This document shows positions 1 to 8,248 of a stretch of DNA of 64,000 nucleotides, piece after piece. The notes under the pieces were generated by a model. It did no database searches and was not told the origin of the DNA. It saw only the letters and a list, made by a program, of their open reading frames with translations. Source of the stretch: Bathymodiolus thermophilus thioautotrophic gill symbiont (GTDB lineage Bacteria; Pseudomonadota; Gammaproteobacteria; PS1; Pseudothioglobaceae); NCBI RefSeq assembly GCF_003711265.1, contig NZ_CP024634.1, positions 806,001 to 870,000 on the forward strand, in the 5' to 3' direction. Position numbers and translations under genes: made by a program. Position 1 is the first letter of the stretch, and the number at the start of each line of letters is the position of its first letter.

Positions 1-1608
1 AATAAACACAATTTAATAGAATTTGATTACTTAGAATATACTGCCAGATGGGATGATCCAAAAAGTACCTACAACTTGCGCAAGAAATACGATTTAGTTA
101 AATCCAAAAAACAACCTTTGTACTCACACCTGATTGACGCACAATTGGCTTTTTTACTTGCCAGTGAAGATCATCAAAACGATGGCACTATGGGAATTAA
201 ATTTGACAACAATCAAACAATTTGGGAGTATGAAACAAATAAAGAAACTGGTGAAATTTCTCCAAGTAAGTCATTTAATGCGATAGATGTTGGGGAGAGT
301 GATTTAAAAAAGATTGACTTAAGTCCTAAAGATAGCAATCAAAAAATTATTGATATTGAAAAAAATAATAGCAATAAAAAGCAAAATTTATCCAAGATTT
401 TTAAGCGTCGCATGTTTAAAGCAAATGCTATAGGTGAACGGTATAAACCGATTGTTAAATTTAAAGATAAATGGTATTTAGGTTACCCGATGACGATCAA
501 AGGTGGCATTTATAATTGTGATGAATACTGCCAAGAAGTTGCCAGTAAAAATGATATAAAGAAAATAGAAGATGTTGTTAATGATGATAAGTATTATCAA
601 TTAACAACTGACCATAAGCAAATAAAAATTTGGACGATTAAAATAGTTGATAAAAAGTATAAGAAAATTAATAAAGATTCACATAGATATTTTAGCCAAT
701 TGAACCCAGAATATAACAATGATGAAAAAAAAGAAGTAGATCAAATAAAATTTATTTTAGATAAATGTAGATACTATGTGGCAAAAACTGATGTCATTAA
801 TGCCCCTAAAATTTTTGATAAGCAAGGTTATCCTTTTTACAAAAATTGGGTGGATTTTGATAATGCTTGGCGTAAGGAAATTGGTGATGATTATTCTGTG
901 AAAACTGGAGAGTATGATTTATCAAATAATACTACTAAAAAGAAGTGGGATATTTTTTGTAAAAACAGGTTTTCACCACCTGAAAACCAACATAAAAATA
1001 AACACCAAGTTAAAGGGAAAAAATACACGATGATATCTTCAGGTACGCCATCTGGCAATGTTTTTAGGGTTAAAAGAAATAACCAAAATATTTATCAGGC
1101 TTTGCCATTAGATAATAATATTATTTTAAAAAAGAAATCTAATTTTTTAATTAAACACAGTAAAAATTTAACTTTAAGTTCTGCAGTTGCCGATAAAGAT
1201 TTGGCAAAACCTATTGATATTGAGGAAAAAATCGAATTAAAAAACTGCGTTATTCCAGCAAATAATTTTTTTAAAGATGAATTAAAGGGGGTAAAAGTAT
1301 TTTTAAATAATACTTCGGTAGATATAAAAGACTTTCCGTTGGATAAATTTAGAGAATACTTCAATAAAGAAATAGATGTCAAGAAATCAATAAAAATAGA
1401 AATATTAACAGAAGAACAGGCAGAAATAGACTTAACAGAAAATCCAAATTTATTATATGCTCACAAGTGCAAGGTGGATGCTAGCATTCGGTACACAACT
1501 AGGGATGGATCGGTTACAAATATCAGGGTAGGGGTTAAAGAGCGATTGGTTAGTTTTTCGTTACCATTTAGAAGTTGTGAGAAAATTTATAAGGACAGCC
1601 AAGGCTAA
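1..1608 (+). CDS. cas9: Cas9, type II-B, C-terminal part (5' end outside window)
   Basis: Frame 1 is open from the first base of the window, so the gene starts upstream; about 535 codons are visible. The window includes the RuvC-III motif YSHLIDAQLAF, with the expected catalytic His (codon at 127) and Asp (codon at 136). The remainder is a Lys-rich region where type II-B Cas9 has its PAM-interacting and C-terminal domains; RuvC-I, RuvC-II and HNH must lie upstream. The downstream order cas1-cas2-cas4 plus a tracrRNA is diagnostic of type II-B (Francisella novicida-like). The RNA-guided nuclease cuts DNA matching crRNA spacers. The stop TAA shares its last A with the ATG of the next micro-ORF. 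Confidence 0.9.
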   Translation, partial: NKHNLIEFDYLEYTARWDDPKSTYNLRKKYDLVKSKKQPLYSHLIDAQLAFLLASEDHQNDGTMGIKFDNNQTIWEYETNKETGEISPSKSFNAIDVGESDLKKIDLSPKDSNQKIIDIEKNNSNKKQNLSKIFKRRMFKANAIGERYKPIVKFKDKWYLGYPMTIKGGIYNCDEYCQEVASKNDIKKIEDVVNDDKYYQLTTDHKQIKIWTIKIVDKKYKKINKDSHRYFSQLNPEYNNDEKKEVDQIKFILDKCRYYVAKTDVINAPKIFDKQGYPFYKNWVDFDNAWRKEIGDDYSVKTGEYDLSNNTTKKKWDIFCKNRFSPPENQHKNKHQVKGKKYTMISSGTPSGNVFRVKRNNQNIYQALPLDNNIILKKKSNFLIKHSKNLTLSSAVADKDLAKPIDIEEKIELKNCVIPANNFFKDELKGVKVFLNNTSVDIKDFPLDKFREYFNKEIDVKKSIKIEILTEEQAEIDLTENPNLLYAHKCKVDASIRYTTRDGSVTNIRVGVKERLVSFSLPFRSCEKIYKDSQG

Positions 1609-1715
1609 TGGGTAGCTATCAAATCATTTTTCGCCAATTGAAAATAGAGCGTAAAAATAAAAACTTGCCTATAGAGATGCAAACAGTTTATCAAAAAAGC
1701 ATACCAATAAAATGA
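1608..1715 (+). CDS. 35-aa micro-ORF bridging cas9 and the Fic gene
   Basis: The ATG overlaps the cas9 stop (TAATG) and the TGA overlaps the start of the Fic gene (ATGA), so three genes are linked by overlapping stop/start codons. An AAGG ribosome-site candidate lies at 1601-1604. The product starts MGSYQIIFRQLKIERKNKN and is basic, with no recognised domain. Its position directly before a Fic-fold gene is where small Fic antitoxins are encoded, but the usual inhibitory motif (S/T)xxxE(G/N) is absent. It could be a chance ORF; the two-ended coupling is the main argument that it is translated. Confidence 0.5.
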   Translation: MGSYQIIFRQLKIERKNKNLPIEMQTVYQKSIPIK

Positions 1716-2425
1716 ACTTAACAGCCATTATCCCCAACCAAAAAAAAGCACTATTTTTTGCCAAGAAACAACTGAGCGAGTTGGTTTATGATGCCGTAAA
1801 TTTAGAGGGTGTAAATTATACTTTGCCAGAGGTACAAACTTTGTTAGATGGGGTAACAGTGGGCGGACACAGGCAAACTGATGAGTTGATAACACGAAAT
1901 CAAATTGAAGCATGGGGGTTTTTGTTTAAGATAATTGAAGATGGGGATTTTGATTTGTCTGCTGAATTTGTTTGCCAATTGCAAGCAAAAGTTGCTAAGC
2001 GTGAAGCGCTTACTTGGGGTGAATTTAGAGGGGGCGGCGTTAGTATTGCGGGCACAGATTATCTACCACCTAATCACAAAGAATTACCCAATTTGTGGCA
2101 AAAACTAAGACAAAAATCCATGCCAAATGATATTGACGGTATTTATCAATATGCCATCAGTTTATTTTTACAAATGGCACGAATTCAATTTTTCTATGAT
2201 GGTAACAAGCGTACAGGTAGGCTAATGATGAATGGCATATTGCTTAAAAATGGTTTGCCTGTTATTAATTTGCCAGTTAGTAGGCAGTTGGAATTTAATC
2301 AATTAATGCTAGATTTTTATTTAAGTAACAATGAGGCGCCAATGCAAGCGCTAATGTTGTCTTGTCTTGATGTTAAGTATTTAAAGATAATGGCTGAAAC
2401 AAATGCACGCTCATTTAACACTTAG
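1712..2425 (+). CDS. Fic-fold protein in the cas operon, catalytic His replaced by Gln
   Basis: A 237-residue protein with a Fic/Doc signature at residues 159-170, QFFYDGNKRTGR. Canonical Fic enzymes have HPFx(D/E)GNGRxxR and use the His to AMPylate targets; here the His position is Gln159 and the GNG is GNK, as in Doc. Other Fic-family members with this Q...GNKRT form are known to me, so this looks like a subfamily rather than a fresh mutation. The activity is unknown; classic AMPylation is unlikely. The gene lies between cas9 and cas1, has no ribosome site of its own, and overlaps cas1 by 23 nt, implying co-expression with the CRISPR adaptation genes. Confidence 0.85.
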   Translation: MNLTAIIPNQKKALFFAKKQLSELVYDAVNLEGVNYTLPEVQTLLDGVTVGGHRQTDELITRNQIEAWGFLFKIIEDGDFDLSAEFVCQLQAKVAKREALTWGEFRGGGVSIAGTDYLPPNHKELPNLWQKLRQKSMPNDIDGIYQYAISLFLQMARIQFFYDGNKRTGRLMMNGILLKNGLPVINLPVSRQLEFNQLMLDFYLSNNEAPMQALMLSCLDVKYLKIMAETNARSFNT

Positions 2426-3389
2426 TGAATACGGGCAATTTATTGGCGTAACCAGTGAATGTTTGACAGTGAAGCATGAGGGTTTTATTAGAGAGTATCC
2501 GCTCAATCGCCTAAAGAGTGTGCAAGTTGCTAAACGAGGTGTAAGTTTTTCATCTGATGTGATTATTGCTTGTGCCAACAGAGGGATTAAATTTTTTATT
2601 CAGGATTTTAAAAACGAAATCATTGCCAGTATTTCAGGCACGCAACAACACGCCGTAGTACGAGTGCGACAAAATCAGTTTGAATTTATCAAAACCATTA
2701 AAGTGGCAACTTTATCTGCATCCGTTATTGAAGGGAAAATTAAAAATCAGCGTGCAACACTACTTTATTTTAAAAAATACCACCAGCATCATAAAGCCAT
2801 TATCGATACAACTGCCGAACAATTAAACAGTATTCTTACGCAAATAAAATATAGAAAATGGCAAAATTTTAACCAATGGAATGAAATATTATTAGGACTA
2901 GAAGGGTGTGCAGCAGCACAATATTGGCAATGTTTGGTAGCGTGTGATTTAATGCCCAATGATTTTAAAAATAGAATTGGACGACAAGCGCAAGATGTTG
3001 GCAATAAGGCACTAAATTATGGTTATGCAATTTTAACATCTTATATTTGGAATGCACTTTTGAACGCAGGACTAGAGCCGTATTGCGGTTTTTTTCATAC
3101 ACAAAGAGCAGGCAAACCTTCACTCGTTTTAGATATGATGGAAGAATATCGTGCTTGGGTTGTGGATAGAAATATTATCAAATTACGCACTCAGTTGAAC
3201 GGAAAAAGTGATTTAACGCCTGCTATAAAAAAGAAAATTATCACAGGCATTCATAAAACTTTTAACACCAAATACCATTATAAAAAACGAAAAATGCGTT
3301 TAGAAAGCATCCTACAAAGGCAAGTTTATCATTTGTCAGGGCATTTTTCTGATGATAAAAAATATAAATCTTATCGTTTTAGGTGGTAA
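2403..3389 (+). CDS. cas1: Cas1, CRISPR adaptation integrase
   Basis: A 328-residue protein of normal Cas1 length and character, starting MHAHLTLSEYGQFIG, with the N-terminal beta domain and an alpha-helical C-terminal domain containing the ALNYGYAIL and LEPYCGFFHTQRAGKPSL regions. These supply the metal-binding residues, including the conserved His (FFH). With Cas2 it integrates new spacers at the array; Cas4 trims and orients pre-spacers. The start codon lies inside the 3' end of the Fic gene (23-nt overlap). The first 45 bp are duplicated beyond the CRISPR array at 8155-8199. Confidence 0.95.
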   Translation: MHAHLTLSEYGQFIGVTSECLTVKHEGFIREYPLNRLKSVQVAKRGVSFSSDVIIACANRGIKFFIQDFKNEIIASISGTQQHAVVRVRQNQFEFIKTIKVATLSASVIEGKIKNQRATLLYFKKYHQHHKAIIDTTAEQLNSILTQIKYRKWQNFNQWNEILLGLEGCAAAQYWQCLVACDLMPNDFKNRIGRQAQDVGNKALNYGYAILTSYIWNALLNAGLEPYCGFFHTQRAGKPSLVLDMMEEYRAWVVDRNIIKLRTQLNGKSDLTPAIKKKIITGIHKTFNTKYHYKKRKMRLESILQRQVYHLSGHFSDDKKYKSYRFRW

Positions 3390-3395
3390 TAATTT

Positions 3396-3704
3396 ATGGC
3401 TCAAGCAAGATTACATAACGAAGTAATGGTGGCTTACGATATAGAAGACAGCAAAAATCGCACTAAATTATTTAAAAAACTTAAAGACATTAGCCTTAAG
3501 CCAATCCAAAAATCCGTATTTTGGGGGCATTTAAACAAAGCAGAAGAGGATAGCGTGAAGCGCTTATTAAAAGAATATTGCCAAAAAACCGACAAAGCCT
3601 TTATCGCCAGAATTGCGCTCTCAGAGCAAGTTAATCAAAATAATTCTATTGGTTACGAAAAGGATGATTTCCCTAAAAATCCCCCTGAATATTATGTCTT
3701 ATAG
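3396..3704 (+). CDS. cas2: Cas2, CRISPR adaptation protein
   Basis: A 102-residue ferredoxin-fold protein of typical Cas2 size. The MVAYDIEDSKNRTKLFKKL segment has the expected Asp after the first beta strand. It forms the structural core of the Cas1-Cas2 integration complex. It lies 6 nt after cas1 and overlaps cas4 by 11 nt in another frame, so cas1-cas2-cas4 are one translational unit. Confidence 0.95.
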   Translation: MAQARLHNEVMVAYDIEDSKNRTKLFKKLKDISLKPIQKSVFWGHLNKAEEDSVKRLLKEYCQKTDKAFIARIALSEQVNQNNSIGYEKDDFPKNPPEYYVL

Positions 3705-4269
3705 TCTGCCAATTAGCCTAATTCGCCAATATTGCTTTTGCCCTAGGATTCCTTATTTTCAAGAACTATTAAAACTTAATCCCAAAAGACCACAATGGGT
3801 AAAGCAAGGCGAGGACTTGCACCAAAAACAACAAAAAGTTTTTAAACACCGCACATTAAAGCGCTTTGATTTAGAACAAGCAACTCAAACATTCGATGAA
3901 TTTGTAACCTCTGATAGTTTTGCCTTACATGGCGTTGTTGATAGTGTTTTAAACAATCAAGAAAATATTTACCCAATAGAATTTAAGTTGGGTGGCAGTA
4001 AACCAATGAAAGGGCAAATCTTGCAACTTACAGCTTATGGCATGTTATTACAAGAAAAATATGGCTTTCCTTGTCAAACAGGATTTATCTTATATGAGAA
4101 CAAAGGCAAAACCCATCAGATAAATTTTGCTAAAGAGCGCATCCAACAAGTAATAACAATTAGAGATAAAATTTTATTTGATTTAGATAATTCTTATATG
4201 CCAGATAGCCCGGCAACACCGTCCCAATGCACACAATGCGAGTATTTAAACTATTGCAACGATCGATAA
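3694..4269 (+). CDS. cas4: Cas4, RecB-like nuclease of CRISPR adaptation
   Basis: The start is taken at ATG 3694 (MSYSLPISLIRQYCFCP), overlapping the end of cas2; a longer reading frame from 3613 would cover much of cas2 and is rejected. The protein is 191 aa. Cysteines of the Fe-S cluster are seen near the N-terminus (CFCPR) and at the C-terminus (CTQCEYLNYC). RecB-nuclease motifs are GVVDSV (Asp), PIEFKLG (Glu-x-Lys) and QLTAY. Cas4 processes pre-spacers and checks the PAM. Its presence with Cas9 defines subtype II-B. Confidence 0.92.
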   Translation: MSYSLPISLIRQYCFCPRIPYFQELLKLNPKRPQWVKQGEDLHQKQQKVFKHRTLKRFDLEQATQTFDEFVTSDSFALHGVVDSVLNNQENIYPIEFKLGGSKPMKGQILQLTAYGMLLQEKYGFPCQTGFILYENKGKTHQINFAKERIQQVITIRDKILFDLDNSYMPDSPATPSQCTQCEYLNYCNDR

Positions 4270-4301
4270 ATGGTATAATATTTTCACTTAATTTAGACAA
4301 T

Positions 4302-4333
4302 AAAAAACCCGACATGCAAAGCAGAAAGTCGAG
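4302..4333 (-). terminator. Rho-independent terminator of tracrRNA
   Basis: Minus strand CTCGAC (4333-4328) pairs with GTCGGG (4313-4308), with a small inner TGC/GCA hairpin, followed directly by TTTTTT (4307-4302). Confidence 0.75.
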
Positions 4334-4397
4334 TCAAAATTTATTTTAGATGATTTCAGTGCATCGCTATTTAGGTTATGATGTGCTGGCACTTAAA
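4302..4397 (-). ncRNA. tracrRNA of the type II-B system
   Basis: On the minus strand the segment 4389-4370 is a perfect 20-nt complement of the crRNA repeat (plus-strand copy TTTAGGTTATGATGTGCTGG), and imperfect pairing continues to 4352. It is followed by an AAATCATCTAAAAT segment resembling the F. novicida tracrRNA body as I remember it, then a terminator hairpin ending at U6. A perfect TATAAT lies 7-12 nt upstream of the likely start. Predicted length is about 96 nt. Because the antirepeat must pair with the crRNA, the array is read from the minus strand, convergent with cas9-cas4. Confidence 0.85.
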
Positions 4398-4403
4398 GTA
4401 AAT

Positions 4404-4409
4404 ATTATA
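4404..4409 (-). promoter_or_regulatory. -10 box of the tracrRNA promoter
   Basis: Minus-strand TATAAT, exact consensus, placed so that transcription would start near 4397, just 5' of the antirepeat. The -35 region is poor (TTAAAT at about 17 bp spacing). Confidence 0.6.
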
Positions 4410-4479
4410 ACAATAAACTTCGCAGAATTTAACACTTTTTAATATTTTTATGAACTTCGTAAAAACATCAATTTTTCAA

Positions 4480-4513
4480 CCTTTAAAATCCTTATTTAGT
4501 AAGGGTTTTAAGG
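4480..4513. repeat. Imperfect inverted repeat at the cas-proximal edge of the array
   Basis: Arms of about 14 nt (CCTTTAAAATCCTTA and TAAGGGTTTTAAGG) end 4 bp before the first CRISPR repeat. It could be a leader element recognised during adaptation or a weak stop for transcripts leaving the array; there is no adjacent U-tract for a classical terminator. Confidence 0.5.
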
Positions 4514-4517
4514 CAGA

Positions 4518-7500
4518 CCAGCACATCATAACCTAAAAAACCAGCAACTGAAACACTGCTTATTCTTTATTTCGTCGTGCTAAAGTTCACCAGCACATCA
4601 TAACCTAAAAAACCAGCAACTGAAACAGTACATCTTCATTATGAGAATCCGTTGAATCATACCAGCACATCATAACCTAAAAAACCAGCAACTGAAACTG
4701 TTCAGGAAAAGACTTTTTAAAACCATGACCATGCCAGCACATCATAACCTAAAAAACCAGCAACTGAAACCTTGAGACTATTAATAGATCGATGCAAGCT
4801 GGTACCAGCACATCATAACCTAAAAAACCAGCAACTGAAACCCAATCCGCATATTAACGCCAGTCGTTAGACCCACCAGCACATCATAACCTAAAAAACC
4901 AGCAACTGAAACGTGGCCAGTGCGTTGGTTGTCGTCTTGAGCGTTCCCAGCACATCATAACCTAAAAAACCAGCAACTGAAACCTTGATCCTTTGATGGA
5001 TAATGTTCGTTTTTATACCCAGCACATCATAACCTAAAAAACCAGCAACTGAAACACCTTATAATTCTTCTGATTTTGCTGTTTCTCTTACCAGCACATC
5101 ATAACCTAAAAAACCAGCAACTGAAACCCGGGAGTATTGGAACGAAACTTACCTGTAACAACCAGCACATCATAACCTAAAAAACCAGCAACTGAAACTT
5201 TTCTATAAACCTAAAGGAAATCAGGGTTAGTAAGACCAGCACATCATAACCTAAAAAACCAGCAACTGAAACGTTCATTATTTATCTTTACAGCTATTGG
5301 GGGGAACCAGCACATCATAACCTAAAAAACCAGCAACTGAAACACGGTGGTCAGCCTACGGCTGAGAATAGGTTTAACCAGCACATCATAACCTAAAAAA
5401 CCAGCAACTGAAACATGGCCTGCTTTCATCCATTGCAAGCTTTTCGCGTTCCCAGCACATCATAACCTAAAAAACCAGCAACTGAAACCCAAGATATTCT
5501 GAACGCTGCAAACGAGCATCAGCCAGCACATCATAACCTAAAAAACCAGCAACTGAAACTAATCGTAATATTACCATTTATCTGCTCAGTAAATCCAGCA
5601 CATCATAACCTAAAAAACCAGCAACTGAAACTTAGAGTAGTTACTCCAGACTTATCTCCTTCAGCCAGCACATCATAACCTAAAAAACCAGCAACTGAAA
5701 CCTCTTATAACCGGCACAGATAGCCTAAGGATAATGCCAGCACATCATAACCTAAAAAACCAGCAACTGAAACAACGAAACATAAAACACATCAATTTCA
5801 TCATAATCCAGCACATCATAACCTAAAAAACCAGCAACTGAAACCCTTTCCTTCACTAACAGACTTTGATATTTTTCCCCAGCACATCATAACCTAAAAA
5901 ACCAGCAACTGAAACGTTGAAAATTTTTTAATAGGTCAATCTGGAAAACCAGCACATCATAACCTAAAAAACCAGCAACTGAAACCCAAAAATGGCTTGT
6001 GCAGCTGTGCCAAGATTCGCCAGCACATCATAACCTAAAAAACCAGCAACTGAAACCCACGAGATTTACCTCTATAGGTAAATTTAGGTTTCCAGCACAT
6101 CATAACCTAAAAAACCAGCAACTGAAACAGGCCATCTCTCAAGCCCGACTGTACGGAAATGTCCAGCACATCATAACCTAAAAAACCAGCAACTGAAACC
6201 TAGAAGCCGACGCAGTCGCAGTCGGCAAGTTGTCAACCAGCACATCATAACCTAAAAAACCAGCAACTGAAACCTGAAAGGGGTAGCACAGTTAGTTCTA
6301 CTTGATACCAGCACATCATAACCTAAAAAACCAGCAACTGAAACAAAGTCTTTTAAAGGACTAAAAAGCTCGAGTCTTCCAGCACATCATAACCTAAAAA
6401 ACCAGCAACTGAAACAGGCTTTCCAACCTTAGATGAGGTTAAGGCTCACTCCAGCACATCATAACCTAAAAAACCAGCAACTGAAACAACAATTGTTGTT
6501 ACAGTCTTATCAATGCTTGCCTCCAGCACATCATAACCTAAAAAACCAGCAACTGAAACGCAAGATCGGATGATTTAGACTGGTGCGTCACTGGGCCAGC
6601 ACATCATAACCTAAAAAACCAGCAACTGAAACCCTTCAGCGCTTTATTAAACTTCGCACTAGATGAAGCCAGCACATCATAACCTAAAAAACCAGCAACT
6701 GAAACATACCACCTTTAGCGGAGAGAATAGGATTAAGACCCCAGCACATCATAACCTAAAAAACCAGCAACTGAAACCATGGGAATTCAATGTGAATGTA
6801 CTTCTTTTTGTCCAGCACATCATAACCTAAAAAACCAGCAACTGAAACCCTCAATATACCCCTTATTAATATTCTGATCCACCCAGCACATCATAACCTA
6901 AAAAACCAGCAACTGAAACACTTAACCACAGTCTCGCCAATGTTGTCGCTTAATACCCAGCACATCATAACCTAAAAAACCAGCAACTGAAACAACTCAT
7001 CTGCAACTATTAGAGTTGCAGTTACACCAGCACATCATAACCTAAAAAACCAGCAACTGAAACCCGGTTGATTACTCTTCAGAAGAAAAAAACAAACTAC
7101 CAGCACATCATAACCTAAAAAACCAGCAACTGAAACCCTTCTCGGATGAACAAACAACCTCTACCATTTCCCAGCACATCATAACCTAAAAAACCAGCAA
7201 CTGAAACCCCTAACATTAAGAACACGATAGTCTTCGAGTACACCAGCACATCATAACCTAAAAAACCAGCAACTGAAACAGTCAACTATTAAGCAGACAC
7301 TGTTATAACTCTAACCAGCACATCATAACCTAAAAAACCAGCAACTGAAACCGCTAGAGGCTTCAGGTTGTTTTTTCAGTTTATCCAGCACATCATAACC
7401 TAAAAAACCAGCAACTGAAACTTGGACAATTTACTTAAAGTGATTGCTCTATCTCCAGCACATCATAACCTAAAAAACCAGCAACTGAAACTCATATCCG

Positions 7501-8062
7501 CATCAATCATTAATGCTAATCGTATGTCCAGCACATCATAACCTAAAAAACCAGCAACTGAAACACAACTAATATACAGATTGGGCAACTGGCTAGAGCC
7601 AGCACATCATAACCTAAAAAACCAGCAACTGAAACTCATTTTCAAAACTTGAATTGCATCCAAAGTAATGCCAGCACATCATAACCTAAAAAACCAGCAA
7701 CTGAAACTAGGACGACGCAATTTAGAAGAACCACGCTTCTTCCAGCACATCATAACCTAAAAAACCAGCAACTGAAACAGCCTCTTGATAAGCAAAAACA
7801 TGATCATTAAAACCCAGCACATCATAACCTAAAAAACCAGCAACTGAAACTGGCCTCAAAAAGGTAATGCTGTTCCGCTTCCTGCCAGCACATCATAACC
7901 TAAAAAACCAGCAACTGAAACCAAGAGGCTCAGCAAGACCGAACTCAACAAGATCCAGTACATCATAACCTAAAAAACCAGCAACTGAAACGCGAGCTTA
8001 GTAGCCGAGAGAATTGGATTGAGACCCAGCACATCATAACCTAAAAAACCAGCAACTGAAAC
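4518..8062 (-). CRISPR. CRISPR array, 50 repeats of 37 bp, 49 spacers
   Basis: I counted 50 copies of a 37-bp repeat (plus-strand form starts CCAGCACATCATAACC and ends CAGCAACTGAAAC) separated by 49 spacers, mostly 33-37 nt. The minus-strand form begins GTTTCAGTTGCTG, matching the start of the F. novicida type II-B crRNA repeat, and agrees with the antirepeat of the tracrRNA, so crRNAs are read from the minus strand. All copies look identical except the penultimate one (7955-7991), with C-to-T at repeat position 5 (7959). Six spacers translate to Microviridae hallmark peptides (see findings). Short ORFs inside the array are artefacts. Confidence 0.98.
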
Positions 8063-8199
8063 TCAATTAATGCTAGATTTTTATTTAAGTAACAATGAAG
8101 CGCTAATGTTGTCTTGTCTTGATGTTAAGTATTTAAAGATAATGGCTGAAACAAATGCACGCTCATTTAACACTTAGTGAAGACGGGCAATTTATTGGC
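8063..8199 (+). pseudogene. Fossil copy of the fic 3' end / cas1 5' end
   Basis: Starting at the base after the last CRISPR repeat, 137 bp are almost identical to 2299-2447, the end of the Fic gene and first 45 bp of cas1. There is a 12-bp deletion and about three substitutions. The fragment has no start of its own and runs into unrelated sequence after TTTATTGGC. The remaining 8200-8248 holds nothing I recognise. It is a relic of a second cas operon copy or of a rearrangement that moved the array. Confidence 0.92.
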
Positions 8200-8248
8200 A
8201 CAGTAAATCAATTGACTGCTTTGCTTTAGTTCTGTATTTGCAACACGC

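Noticed and set aside
3613-3693. N-terminal extension of Cas4
   Set aside because: It covers the cas2 coding region in another frame; ATG 3694 gives the normal Cas4 N-terminus.
4274-4279. Plus-strand TATAAT after cas4 as a promoter for the array
   Set aside because: No good -35 at proper spacing, and crRNA orientation requires minus-strand transcription.
5999-6181. 60-codon ORF inside the CRISPR array
   Set aside because: It is made of repeat and spacer sequence; translation of repeats, not a gene.
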